This document shows, one piece after another, positions 15,975-24,357 of a DNA stretch of 43,055 bases. A program made the translations under genes and the position numbers. The stretch lies in contig NZ_JAFIWB010000034.1 of NCBI RefSeq assembly GCF_017163705.1, forward strand, positions 1 to 43,055, in the 5' to 3' direction. Below the pieces are notes generated by a model. That model was given only the letters and a program-made list of their open reading frames with translations. It was not told the origin of the DNA and searched no databases. This stretch comes from Xanthomonas bonasiae. GTDB lineage: Bacteria > Pseudomonadota > Gammaproteobacteria > Xanthomonadales > Xanthomonadaceae. Each line of letters starts with the position of its first letter. Position 1 is the first letter of the stretch.

Positions 15975-16302
15975 GACGCGGCTGCCTGGTGGCGCGTTCC
16001 GTTCGCGCAGGGGCCGTGACGACGCGGGAGGGGCGGGAGCGCGACGTGAGTGCGGCCGAGCGGGCAGGGCTGGGTGTGCATTGTCATGCGCATAGCCTAT
16101 CCCGATCGCGTCGACGGGCCTCAGCGCTTGCTCGATCCAGATCGATGTCGTCTGTGCGGGCGTCTGCCGGTGATTTCGGGTCTTCGCTCGCGAAGGGCTT
16201 GGTCGGTCATGCCCGTCGCGACTGAAGTCGCTCCCACAGTGTCGGGGATCTCTGTAAAAAAACGCTTGCCGACAGGCCCCGGTCGCGGAAGCGGCGCCGC
16301 CG
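15975..16302. other. 328-bp gap with one half palindrome
   Basis: A single unpaired arm, GTCGCGACTGAAGTCGCTCC, lies at about 16215-16234, with flanking similarity from about 16211 to 16239. The candidate terminator of the operon at 16303-24076 lies at its right side. Nothing else was seen. Confidence 0.6.
16256..16293 (-). terminator. Candidate terminator after the SGNH esterase gene
   Basis: Read on the minus strand, CGCTT and AAGCG enclose a small inner hairpin (GCC/GGC) and are followed by seven T residues. It begins 10 bp after the stop at 16303, where the alginate operon ends. The outer stem is only 5 bp, so strength is uncertain. Confidence 0.45.
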
Positions 16303-17511
16303 TCAGCGCACCTTGCAGCCGAACAGCGACAGGTCGATGGCGTTGGCCATGCGCGCGTAGCCGGCGTCGTTGGGATGCAGGTGGTCGCGGGTGATGGCGG
16401 CCGGCAGCGATTCGGGGTTGTCGGGCATGCGCAGGATCGCGTCGAAGTCGATCACCGCATCGAACGTCTTGCCGTCGCGGATGAAGGCGTTCAAGGCCTG
16501 GCGCGTGGCGGCGGACACGGGTTCGTAGCGTTCCGATGCGCCGAACGGGGTCAGCGTCGCCCCGATCGTGGCGATGCCGTGCTGGCGCAGGCGTTCGACC
16601 ACTTGCCGGTAGCCCAGTTGCATGTCCGCCGCGGTGCGTCCGGGCGCGAACGCCGGCGGCCCGCTGTGGCGGATGTCGTTGATGCCTTCGAACAGCAGCA
16701 CCTGGTCGACGCCGGGCAGCGCCAGCACGTCGCGGTCCAGGCGCGCGAGGGCGCTGGGGCTGCGGCCGGCGTCGAGCAGCTTGTTGCCGCTGATGCCGGC
16801 GTTGAGCACCACCACCTGGCCCGCGCAGGCCTGCTCCAGGCGCTTGCCCAGCAGCGCCGGCCAGTCGCTGTTGCTGCCGCGCGCAGCGGTGGCGCCTTCG
16901 GTGATCGAATCGCCCAGCGCCACCACCACCCGCGGCGCTGCGGTGGTCTGCGCATACACCGCCGACACCACGCTCTGCCGGTAGCTCAGCGCGGTGGCGT
17001 CGCTCACGTCGACATCGCCCTCGGCCACGCGCACCGCCGTGCGGCGCACCGCCGGCCGTGTGGCCTCCGGGAAATACAGGGTCAGCGCGATCTCGGCCAA
17101 GGCCGGCGCGCGCAGCGCCACCGGATCGCTGAGCAGGACGCCGCCGGGCGGCAGCACGATCTCGCGGCGGCCGTCGAACAGGACCGGCTGCGCCGGCCGG
17201 GCGGCACCGGCCAGGCGCACCGATGCCGCGCCGATCTTCAGCGGCGCGGTGCCCAGTTCGTTGCTGATGCGAAAGCGCAAGGCCTGCGCGGCGGTGCCCA
17301 GGCGCATGTCCTGGCGCACGCTCTGCCGCTCGAACTGCAAGGAACTGCCGGCCGGACCGTCGAGCCGGTCCGGCGTGGGCGAGGCGATCCACGCCGGCAG
17401 CCAATGCGCGGCCTGCTGCGCCGCCGCCGGCAGCGCCATGCACAGCGCGAGCGCGGCGGCGACCGTGCCCCTCCACAACAACGGCCGCAAGGGCGGGAAT
17501 CGCAACGACAT
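16303..17511 (-). CDS. Secreted SGNH/GDSL-family esterase
   Basis: The 402-aa protein has a clear signal peptide (hydrophobic run, then ALPAAAQQ). An N-terminal beta-rich domain of about 150 residues precedes the SGNH hydrolase domain. Catalytic blocks are GDSITEG (nucleophile Ser near 200), AGISGN, EGINDI and DHLHPND (catalytic Asp and His near 375). Enzymes of this type often remove acyl groups from polysaccharides. It is the last gene of the alginate operon, 24 bp after the SDR gene, with TAGGAG upstream of the ATG. Because bacterial alginates are O-acetylated on mannuronate, an alginate or oligo-alginate acetylesterase is the best guess from context. A general carbohydrate esterase is the alternative. 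Confidence 0.88.
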   Translation of the reverse strand: MSLRFPPLRPLLWRGTVAAALALCMALPAAAQQAAHWLPAWIASPTPDRLDGPAGSSLQFERQSVRQDMRLGTAAQALRFRISNELGTAPLKIGAASVRLAGAARPAQPVLFDGRREIVLPPGGVLLSDPVALRAPALAEIALTLYFPEATRPAVRRTAVRVAEGDVDVSDATALSYRQSVVSAVYAQTTAAPRVVVALGDSITEGATAARGSNSDWPALLGKRLEQACAGQVVVLNAGISGNKLLDAGRSPSALARLDRDVLALPGVDQVLLFEGINDIRHSGPPAFAPGRTAADMQLGYRQVVERLRQHGIATIGATLTPFGASERYEPVSAATRQALNAFIRDGKTFDAVIDFDAILRMPDNPESLPAAITRDHLHPNDAGYARMANAIDLSLFGCKVR

Positions 17512-17535
17512 GAGCGTGGCTCCTACGCGTTCGGG

Positions 17536-18288
17536 TCAGGAAAAATACACGCCGCCGTTGACGTCGAGATTGGCGCCATTGATGAAGCTCGCGGCATCGG
17601 AGGCCAGGTACAGCGCCGCGTCGGCGGCTTCCTCGGCACGGCCTTCGCGGCGCAGCGGGGTGGCGTTGGCGACGAAGGCGCGCACTTCCGGCTTGGTGAA
17701 GTCGTCGTGGAAGCGGGTGGCGATCATGCCGCAGCACAGCGCATTGACGCGGATGCCGCGCGGGCCCAGTTCCTTGGCCATCGCCCGCGAGAAGGTCATC
17801 ACCGCGGCCTTGGCGGTGGCGTAGATCGCCGCGCCGGGACCGCCGCCGTCGCGGCCGGCGAGCGAGGCGAAATTGACGATTGCCGCGCCGGCCTGCATGT
17901 GCGGCGCCACCGCCTGCGTGGTCAGGTACACCGACTTCAAGTTGAGGTCCATGACCTGATGGAAGAAGGCTTCGTCGATGTCGGCCAGCGGCTTGCGCGC
18001 GAGCATGCCGCCGGCGACGTTGACCAGCACGTCGATGCGCGGGCCGAACGCCTGCTGCGTCGCCGCGACCAGCCCGGCCACGGCCTGCGCGTCGGCGGCG
18101 TCGGCGCGGTGCACGATGGCCTGGCCGCCGGCGGCCTGGATCTGGCGCAGGGTTTCCTCGGCGCTGGCCGCGTCGTTGGCGTAGTTGATGCACACCTTGG
18201 CGCCGGCCGCGGCCAGCTTCAGCGAAACCTCGCGGCCGATGTCGCGGCCGCCGCCGGTGACGATGGCCACCTTGTCTTTGAATTGCAT
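17536..18288 (-). CDS. SDR-family reductase, probable DEH (4-deoxy-L-erythro-5-hexoseulose uronate) reductase
   Basis: The 250-aa short-chain dehydrogenase has the cofactor motif TGGGRDIG (residues 11-18; Asp stands where Gly is usual). The catalytic set is Asn116 (DLNLKSV), Ser142 (FASLAG), and Tyr156 and Lys160 (YATAK). CCGMIAT replaces the usual PG-x-I-x-T, and NGGVYF lies near the end. In alginate-degrading Sphingomonas, SDR enzymes reduce DEH, the open form of the unsaturated monouronate, to KDG. The position here, between a hexuronate-type transporter and the lyases, supports that role. AAGGAC lies 9 bases before the ATG at 18288. Cofactor preference (NADH or NADPH) cannot be settled by eye. 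No KDG kinase or KDPG aldolase is present in the window. Confidence 0.85.
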   Translation of the reverse strand: MQFKDKVAIVTGGGRDIGREVSLKLAAAGAKVCINYANDAASAEETLRQIQAAGGQAIVHRADAADAQAVAGLVAATQQAFGPRIDVLVNVAGGMLARKPLADIDEAFFHQVMDLNLKSVYLTTQAVAPHMQAGAAIVNFASLAGRDGGGPGAAIYATAKAAVMTFSRAMAKELGPRGIRVNALCCGMIATRFHDDFTKPEVRAFVANATPLRREGRAEEAADAALYLASDAASFINGANLDVNGGVYFS

Positions 18289-18327
18289 GCGCGATGAGTC
18301 CTTGCGTTGTGGGGAAAGGGGATGCGA

Positions 18328-19644
18328 TCAGCCGCCGGTGGCGGGATCGTCGAGTTTTTCGATGCGGCCGGTCACCAGCCACAGCGCGGCCAGCGAGGCC
18401 GGCACCAGCGCGGCGACGAGAATGAACATCGGCGCATAGGAGTGGGCGGTCATCACCGGCACCAGCCAGGTGGTGATCAGGGTGCCGGCGACCGCGGCCA
18501 TGCCGCCGATGCCGGCCAGCGAGCCGACCGACTTGCCGTCGAACAGGTCGCCGGGCAGGGTCTGGATGTTGCCGATCGCGATCTGGAAACCGAACAGCAC
18601 CGCGGCGATGGTCAGCACCGCGATGGTCGGGTCGGCGGCGAGGACCGCGCCGAGCAGGGCCGGGGCCATGATCGCGCCGCCCAGGGTGATGGTCCATTTG
18701 CGCGCGCGGTCCACGCTCCAGCCGGCCGCGATCAGGCGCCCGGACAGCCAGCCGCCGGACAGGCTGCCGAGCATCGCGCCGACGAACGGCACCCAGGCGA
18801 ACGCGCCGATCTGCTTGATGTCGAAATGGAAGGTCTCGGCCAGGTAGATCGGCAGCCACGACACGAACAGCCACCAGATCGGGTCGATGAAGAAGCGCGA
18901 CAGCACGATGCCCCAGCTCTGCCGGTGCGACATGATCTGGCGCAGGCTCGGCAGGTAGGCCGGCTTGTCCGCTGCGCTGCCGTCGGCCGGCGCGTCCAGG
19001 ATCAGCGCGCGTTCGGCGGCATCCACCCAGGGGTGTTTGTCGGGGCCGGCGCGGTAGATCACCAGCCACGGCAGCAGCCACACGAAGCCGAGCGCGCCGA
19101 CCAGCACGAAGGTGCCTTTCCAGCCCAGCCACAGGAACAGCAGCGCGATCAGCGGCGCCGACACGATCGCGCCGATCGAGGCGCCGGCGTTGAAGATGCC
19201 CTGCGCCAGCGCGCGCTCGCGCGCCGGGAACCACTCGGCGTTGGCCTTCACCGCGCCCGGCCAGGCGCCGGCCTCGCTGATGCCGAGCATCGCCCGCACG
19301 ATGCTGAAGGAGACGATCGAATGGGTCAGCGCATGCAGCGCGATCGAGATCGACCACACCGCGATCGACAGCGCGAAGCCCATGCGCGTGCCGATGATGT
19401 CGAACAGGCGCCCGAACACGAACTGGCCGGCGGCGTAGAACAGCATGAAGATGGTCACCAGCAGCGCGTAGTCTTCCTTGGTCGCGCCGATGTCCTGCGA
19501 GATCGCCGGCCACATCACCGCCAGCGCGTTGCGGTCGATGTAGTTGATCACCGTGGCCACCGCGATCAGGCCCACGATCATCCAGCGCACCGCGCTGCGC
19601 TTGGTCGGTCTTGCCGCGCCTGCACCGGACATGGGCGTGCTCAT
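18328..19644 (-). CDS. MFS transporter, anion:cation symporter family (hexuronate type)
   Basis: The 438-aa inner-membrane protein has about 12 hydrophobic segments and looks like an ExuT/ACS-family hexuronate symporter. TM1 ends in INYIDRNALAVMWP, the family landmark. The GRLFDIIGTRMGF loop follows TM2, and GISEAGAWPGAVKANAEWFP is the typical TM4-5 region. The start ATG at 19644 overlaps the stop of the PL17 lyase gene by 4 bp (ATGA), which implies translational coupling. The likely substrate is unsaturated monouronate (DEH) or small oligouronates produced in the periplasm by the two lyases. This is inferred from context. Confidence 0.9.
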   Translation of the reverse strand: MSTPMSGAGAARPTKRSAVRWMIVGLIAVATVINYIDRNALAVMWPAISQDIGATKEDYALLVTIFMLFYAAGQFVFGRLFDIIGTRMGFALSIAVWSISIALHALTHSIVSFSIVRAMLGISEAGAWPGAVKANAEWFPARERALAQGIFNAGASIGAIVSAPLIALLFLWLGWKGTFVLVGALGFVWLLPWLVIYRAGPDKHPWVDAAERALILDAPADGSAADKPAYLPSLRQIMSHRQSWGIVLSRFFIDPIWWLFVSWLPIYLAETFHFDIKQIGAFAWVPFVGAMLGSLSGGWLSGRLIAAGWSVDRARKWTITLGGAIMAPALLGAVLAADPTIAVLTIAAVLFGFQIAIGNIQTLPGDLFDGKSVGSLAGIGGMAAVAGTLITTWLVPVMTAHSYAPMFILVAALVPASLAALWLVTGRIEKLDDPATGG

Positions 19645-21884
19645 TTGCCGCCCGCCGCGCGGTCGAAGCGCGCATAGCCGCCGCGCCACGTGTAGCGCTG
19701 GCCCTGCGCCTGCACGCTGTGTTCGCGCTCGGCGGCGGCATCGTCGGCCACCGCCAGCGCCAGGGTCTTGCCCGAGGCCAGGGTCAGCACGATCACCTCG
19801 GCATCGTCGCCGCGCATGCGGGCGATGGCGCGGATGCGGCTGTCGGCGCCGTGCACGTATTCGGCAGTGCCGTTGTATTCGCCGTGCGGTTCCAGCACGC
19901 CGAAGAAGCTCACGTCGGCCTGGCCGTCCACACGCTGCAGCAGCATCGGTTCGCGGCGCAGGTTGAAGTCCGGGTCGTTGGCGCCGCTCTCGGCCAGGAT
20001 CGCGCGCGACGGCGCGCTGCTGCCGAAGCGATACGTGTAGAAGCGCCCGTCCAGCAGCCAGCTCAGGCTGCGCGGCGCCGGCGACGCGTCGCTGCTCGCG
20101 TCCACCCACAGGTGCTGGTAGCCGTTGGCCTTGCCCAGCACCGCGCGTTCGGCCAGCGCACGCTTGGCATCGAAGCCGACCTGCATGATGTGGCCGTTGA
20201 AGTGCAGCGGCAGGTCGTAGCGCGCCGGCTTGGCGCCGTGCACGCGCAGCAGGTCGATCACGATCGGCAGGCCGAGATCCGGATGCGTCAGCAGCGCCTG
20301 GGTGCGGGTGAAGCTGACCCCGTCGTAGGCATGGTCCATGCGCGCGGACACGATCTGGGTGTCGGTGTCGCGGGCGAACAGCAGCGGCGTCGGCGCGTAG
20401 TCCTCGCCCACCCGCCAGTCGCCATCGAAGTGGCTGCGCTCGTTCACCACCAGCGTGTTGTGCGCCACCGTGGTCTTGGCCCAGCTGGTGTTCTCCGGCA
20501 GGTAGATGCCGCCGGACTTGGCTTCCACGTTGAGGAAGCGTGCCGCGCCGTAGTCGGTGACCACGCGCTGGCCGTTGTCGTAGAACAGCCAGTTCAACTT
20601 GTCGAAGTGGCCGTGGCCCATGCCCTGCGAGGTGTTCTTCATCACCAGGGTCTGGCCGTCCTCGCCGCCGGCGCGCAGGATCGCCAGCGCGCCGTGATCG
20701 CCGTCGGCGCCGTCGCGCAGCAGCGCGGAGCGGAACGCGAACGGCTTGGCCTTGTCCTGCGCCAGCGCCGCGGCCACGCCCAGGCCCTCGGGCGTCAGCA
20801 GCACGCGCTGCTGGCGTTGCGCGATCGACAGCAGCCGCGCGTCGTGGGTCTGCGCGTAGGCGATGCCGAGGCCGGCGACCAGTTCCTCGGTGTCCAGGCC
20901 CTTGTCCAGGATCGCGTCGTTGATCGGGAAGAAGTAGCCGGCGTAGCTACTCTGCACCAGCGTATCGACCGCCTTCAGCAGTACGCCGTCGCGGCGCTGG
21001 AAGATCTTCTGCTGCGGCTGGTTGCGTTCGATCGCGTTGGCGAACAGCACGAACGGCGCCAACGCGTAGCGCTGGTAGTAGGGGCCTTCGGCGTAGTAGC
21101 CGTCCGGCGAGAACAGTTGATCGATCTGCTTGAGGAAGCCGGCGTTGCCGTCCTGCCTGCTGCCGCGCAAGGCCTTGTCGACCAGCGTCCGGTCGCGCAG
21201 CACGTAGCCGGTCATGCCGACCGCGGCCACCGCCCAGGTGGCGTGGTTATGGATCTTGTCGAAGTTGTCCGCGCTCTCGTCGCACAGGAAGTGCGCCATG
21301 CGCCGGAACACCTGCTGGTCGATGGTGTCGCGATCGGCAGGGGTGAGGCTGTCGCGGATCGCGTCGTAGCCCTGCGCGGCGTAGACCAGCCACACCGAGT
21401 CGTTGAGCGATTGCCAGAACAGCCGGCCCGGCACCTGGCCGCGCCCGGCCGGATGCGCGCCCAGGGTCGGGTACAGCTTGGCGTAGGCCAGCAGCAGGTC
21501 GCGCGCGTAGTCGGCGTAGGCGCGCTCGCCGGTGAGCCGGTACAGCGCGCCGGCGGCCTGGATCGCCTGGTAGTTGCGCTTGTGCTGCTCGTGGCTGGCG
21601 CCGCCGCCGGGGTCCTTCGGCAGCGGCACGTCGATGCCGTCCTGCATCGCCTTGCGCAGGCTGGCTTCGGCGCGCGCCTGCTCGCGCGCGAACAGCGGAT
21701 AGCGCGCGCCATCGCTGGCCATCTGCCGCCATTGCGCGGCGGTGACCAGCACCGGGGCGGCGTCGCTGGCGGCAGTGTCGCTCGCGGCCGGGGCCGCGGG
21801 CGTCGCGGCGGGCGCGGCCCAGGCGGCGGGCGCGCTGGCGGCGACGGCCAGCACCAGCAGCATCAGGCGAGTGGATCGGGTCAT
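19641..21884 (-). CDS. PL17 oligoalginate lyase (heparinase II/III family)
   Basis: The 747-aa protein has a signal peptide (LMLLVLAVAASAPAAWA), an all-alpha toroid domain and a C-terminal beta-sheet domain, as in the exolytic alginate lyase Alg17C. Residues matching its catalytic and metal sites are in place: Asn-His in KIHNHATW (near 211), Tyr in EGPYYQRYA (near 268), and zinc-site His and Asp in HGHFDKLNW (near 423) and VVTDYG (near 440) plus His in TTVAHNTLVV (near 474). The offset from Alg17C numbering is nearly constant. It should cut unsaturated oligo-alginate to monouronate in the periplasm. The ATG at 21884 overlaps the PL6 stop, and the stop overlaps the transporter start (ATGA both times). 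Confidence 0.92.
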   Translation of the reverse strand: MTRSTRLMLLVLAVAASAPAAWAAPAATPAAPAASDTAASDAAPVLVTAAQWRQMASDGARYPLFAREQARAEASLRKAMQDGIDVPLPKDPGGGASHEQHKRNYQAIQAAGALYRLTGERAYADYARDLLLAYAKLYPTLGAHPAGRGQVPGRLFWQSLNDSVWLVYAAQGYDAIRDSLTPADRDTIDQQVFRRMAHFLCDESADNFDKIHNHATWAVAAVGMTGYVLRDRTLVDKALRGSRQDGNAGFLKQIDQLFSPDGYYAEGPYYQRYALAPFVLFANAIERNQPQQKIFQRRDGVLLKAVDTLVQSSYAGYFFPINDAILDKGLDTEELVAGLGIAYAQTHDARLLSIAQRQQRVLLTPEGLGVAAALAQDKAKPFAFRSALLRDGADGDHGALAILRAGGEDGQTLVMKNTSQGMGHGHFDKLNWLFYDNGQRVVTDYGAARFLNVEAKSGGIYLPENTSWAKTTVAHNTLVVNERSHFDGDWRVGEDYAPTPLLFARDTDTQIVSARMDHAYDGVSFTRTQALLTHPDLGLPIVIDLLRVHGAKPARYDLPLHFNGHIMQVGFDAKRALAERAVLGKANGYQHLWVDASSDASPAPRSLSWLLDGRFYTYRFGSSAPSRAILAESGANDPDFNLRREPMLLQRVDGQADVSFFGVLEPHGEYNGTAEYVHGADSRIRAIARMRGDDAEVIVLTLASGKTLALAVADDAAAEREHSVQAQGQRYTWRGGYARFDRAAGGK

Positions 21885-24076
21885 AGCAAGGGCTCCGCGC
21901 CGGCATCGGCCGGCAGGGCCGGGGTGCCGAGGAATTGGTTGCGGGTGGCGATCAGGTGCGGCGTGCCGGTGGTGCGCACGTCGCTGATCGCGGCGCTGTC
22001 GATGAAGCGGTTGTCGTGCAGGAAGGTGCGCTGCACGCCGTGCAGGCGCAGCGACGGCGCATCGGCGCCGCCGACGCGCTCGAAGCGCGAGCGGTCGATC
22101 GTCAATACCGGGCCGAAGGTGCTCTCGTCGCGGCCGCCGCGGTACAGATCGACCGCCGGCCCGCCGATGCGGCGGAACTGCGCATCGGCGATCTCCACGC
22201 GCTCGGCGTTGTAGGTGCCGCGGTCGTCGGTTTCCGCATGCGCCGACAGCACCGCGCCGGAGACGTCTTCCACCACCACCCGGCGCAGTGCGATGCGCTC
22301 GGCCAGGGTGCCCTTGCCCAGCGCGATCACGTCGAAGCCGCGGTTGACGGTGAGGCCGTGGATGCGGCTGTCCTCGACGATCAGGTCGTAGTTGGCGGCA
22401 TTGGAACCGGGCGCGGTGCGGATCACCGCATTGCCCACTTCGTCCGGCGCGGCGCTGCCGTCGATCTGCAGTCGCGCCAGCTTCAGCGCGCCGCCGGCTT
22501 CGATCTGGAACAGGGTGGAGCGGGAGAACGCGATCTGCGCCCGGCCGCGGGCCGGGCCTTCGACGCTGAGCGGATGGCGCAGCGCCAGCACCTGATCGAC
22601 CTGGTAACGGCCGGCGTCCAGTTGCAGGCGATCGCCGGCACCGGCGGCGGCCACCGCGTGCGCCAGCGTGTCGTTGCCGGGCCGCACGCGCTGGCGGCGG
22701 CCGCTGTCCAGCGCCACCGGCACCGTTTCCTTCGCATACCAGGCCACGCCGACGTCGTCGCGCGGCACATAGGTCAACGCCGGATCGGCACCGATGCCGC
22801 CGGCATCGGCGGCGACCAGCAGGCCGGTCGCGGCGCGCGTCATGTTCAGCGTGCGGCCGGTCACCCCGCCGGGCAGGCGCGGCGAGGCCGCCGGGCTTTG
22901 CAGGTTGCCGGCGAAGGCGATGCCGGACAGGTCGCCGAGCACGCGCACCGGGTCGTGCTCGGCGACGATCAGGTTGTCGGCGAAATCGCTGTCGATCGGC
23001 GCGGCGGTGCGTTCGTCGTCCTTGCCGGCGCCGAAGAACAGCTGCTTGCCGGCGACGAAGGTGTTGTGCTCGATCAGCGCTTGCTGCACCTGCACGTAGC
23101 GGTTGGCCGGCGAATCGGGCACGCCGTACATGATGCTCAGCGCCGCCGAATAGCCATCGCCGGCCAGCCCTTCCAGGTAGTTGTTGCGCACGGTCTGCCT
23201 GCGGTTGATGACACGGATGCCGCCGGTGTCGTCCTTGCCGTCGCCGAAGAACACGTTGTTCTCGACCAGGTTGCCGTCGCCGTGGCGCAGCACCAGCGCG
23301 CCGCGCGAGCGCTTGAACACGTTGCCGCGGTAGGTGTTGCCGCCGGACTTGTTGGAGACGATCTCCACTTCGCCGTCGCAGCCTTCGAACCAGTTGTTCT
23401 CGACCAGCGAGTTGGAAGCGGAGCTGGCGTCGTTGCTGGTGCCGATGCGCAGGGTCTCGCCGCCGTTGGCGCCCAGGTTCGGGCGCGGGCCGAACCAGTT
23501 GTGGTCGATGCGGTGGCGGTTGTCCAGGCCCTGCACCGTATCGCGGACCACGACCATGGTCGGGCCGGCGTTGTTCTTGCCGACCAGCTGGTTGTGGTCG
23601 AAGCGGTTGTGGCTGTCGTACATCGCCACCCAGTTGTCCGAGCGGCTGCGCTCGGGCTGGTTGAAGCGGTCGACCACGACCCGGGTGATACGGCTGTGGC
23701 GCGCCCGCTCCTTGCTGGAGACGCGGTAGGACAGCACCGCCTCGGTCGGGCTGTAGCCGTCGCGGAACACCAGGTCGCTGACCACCAGATAGGCGCCGGC
23801 CATGCGCAGATTGGACTGGCCAGTGATGATGACCTGGCCCGGGGTCTGCGCGCTCAGGCGGATCGGTTGCGCGGCGGTGCCGGTGCCGGCGAACACGATC
23901 TGGAAGTCGCGCCACTCGCCGTTGGCCAGGATCACGTGGTCGCCGGGCTGCAGGGCGCCGGTGGCGGCGCGGTACTCGGCCGGGGTGGCGACGAGGATGT
24001 CGGCGGCATCGGCCTGGCCGGCGGCCAGGGCGAGGAACAGCAGGGCGAAGCGGTTGCGCGCGGCGTTCGATGCCAT
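21881..24076 (-). CDS. PL6 alginate lyase (chondroitinase-B-like)
   Basis: The 731-aa protein has a signal peptide ending near AGQADA and a long right-handed parallel beta-helix, visible as recurring VENNWF, VRNNYLEG and IEHNTFV rungs. The catalytic Lys243 (SNKSGGN) and Arg264 (LRHGDGN) are 21 residues apart, as in characterised PL6 enzymes. Acidic residues in GEVEI (236, 238) match the calcium site. A second beta-helix of about 250 residues follows, as in two-domain PL6 enzymes of the AlyGC type. GAGGAGG lies 6 bases before the ATG at 24076. It is the first gene of the five-gene operon and diverges from the TonB receptor gene. Preference for G, M or mixed blocks cannot be predicted from this reading. 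Confidence 0.93.
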   Translation of the reverse strand: MASNAARNRFALLFLALAAGQADAADILVATPAEYRAATGALQPGDHVILANGEWRDFQIVFAGTGTAAQPIRLSAQTPGQVIITGQSNLRMAGAYLVVSDLVFRDGYSPTEAVLSYRVSSKERARHSRITRVVVDRFNQPERSRSDNWVAMYDSHNRFDHNQLVGKNNAGPTMVVVRDTVQGLDNRHRIDHNWFGPRPNLGANGGETLRIGTSNDASSASNSLVENNWFEGCDGEVEIVSNKSGGNTYRGNVFKRSRGALVLRHGDGNLVENNVFFGDGKDDTGGIRVINRRQTVRNNYLEGLAGDGYSAALSIMYGVPDSPANRYVQVQQALIEHNTFVAGKQLFFGAGKDDERTAAPIDSDFADNLIVAEHDPVRVLGDLSGIAFAGNLQSPAASPRLPGGVTGRTLNMTRAATGLLVAADAGGIGADPALTYVPRDDVGVAWYAKETVPVALDSGRRQRVRPGNDTLAHAVAAAGAGDRLQLDAGRYQVDQVLALRHPLSVEGPARGRAQIAFSRSTLFQIEAGGALKLARLQIDGSAAPDEVGNAVIRTAPGSNAANYDLIVEDSRIHGLTVNRGFDVIALGKGTLAERIALRRVVVEDVSGAVLSAHAETDDRGTYNAERVEIADAQFRRIGGPAVDLYRGGRDESTFGPVLTIDRSRFERVGGADAPSLRLHGVQRTFLHDNRFIDSAAISDVRTTGTPHLIATRNQFLGTPALPADAGAEPLL

Positions 24077-24357
24077 GGTCTGCCTCCTCTCGATGCGTGC
24101 CGTGGCGGCGCCGCCGTGGGCCGGATGGTAGCAGAGGTCGAACGCTCGTCAACCAGATCTGCATACCAAAAATCATTTATCTGGAAAGGTAATTTGGCGC
24201 GGAATTCGTGCTGCAAGCGCACATAAAATAAGATCAATCGCACGTACCAATTGGCCTGGACGGATATTTCTACCAATTTGTTGACATTGGTCGGGGACCG
24301 GTGAAGGCTCCGCTCCCAAGTCGTAGCCCTTACGGCGTTCACTCGGGAGGAGAGACC
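24077..24357. promoter_or_regulatory. Divergent promoter region of the alginate locus with TACCAA half-sites
   Basis: The 281-bp gap between the PL6 and receptor genes is markedly A+T-rich at 24140-24290. TACCAA occurs three times in the same orientation (24164-24169, 24245-24250, 24271-24276). The second is part of the palindrome CCAATTGG (24247-24254). The third forms an inverted pair ACCAAT-8 bp-ATTGGT (24272-24291). E. coli UxuR/ExuR operators are built from TTGGT and ACCAA half-sites, so these are probable sites for the GntR regulator at 27385. Exact -35 and -10 boxes could not be chosen with confidence. Confidence 0.6.
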
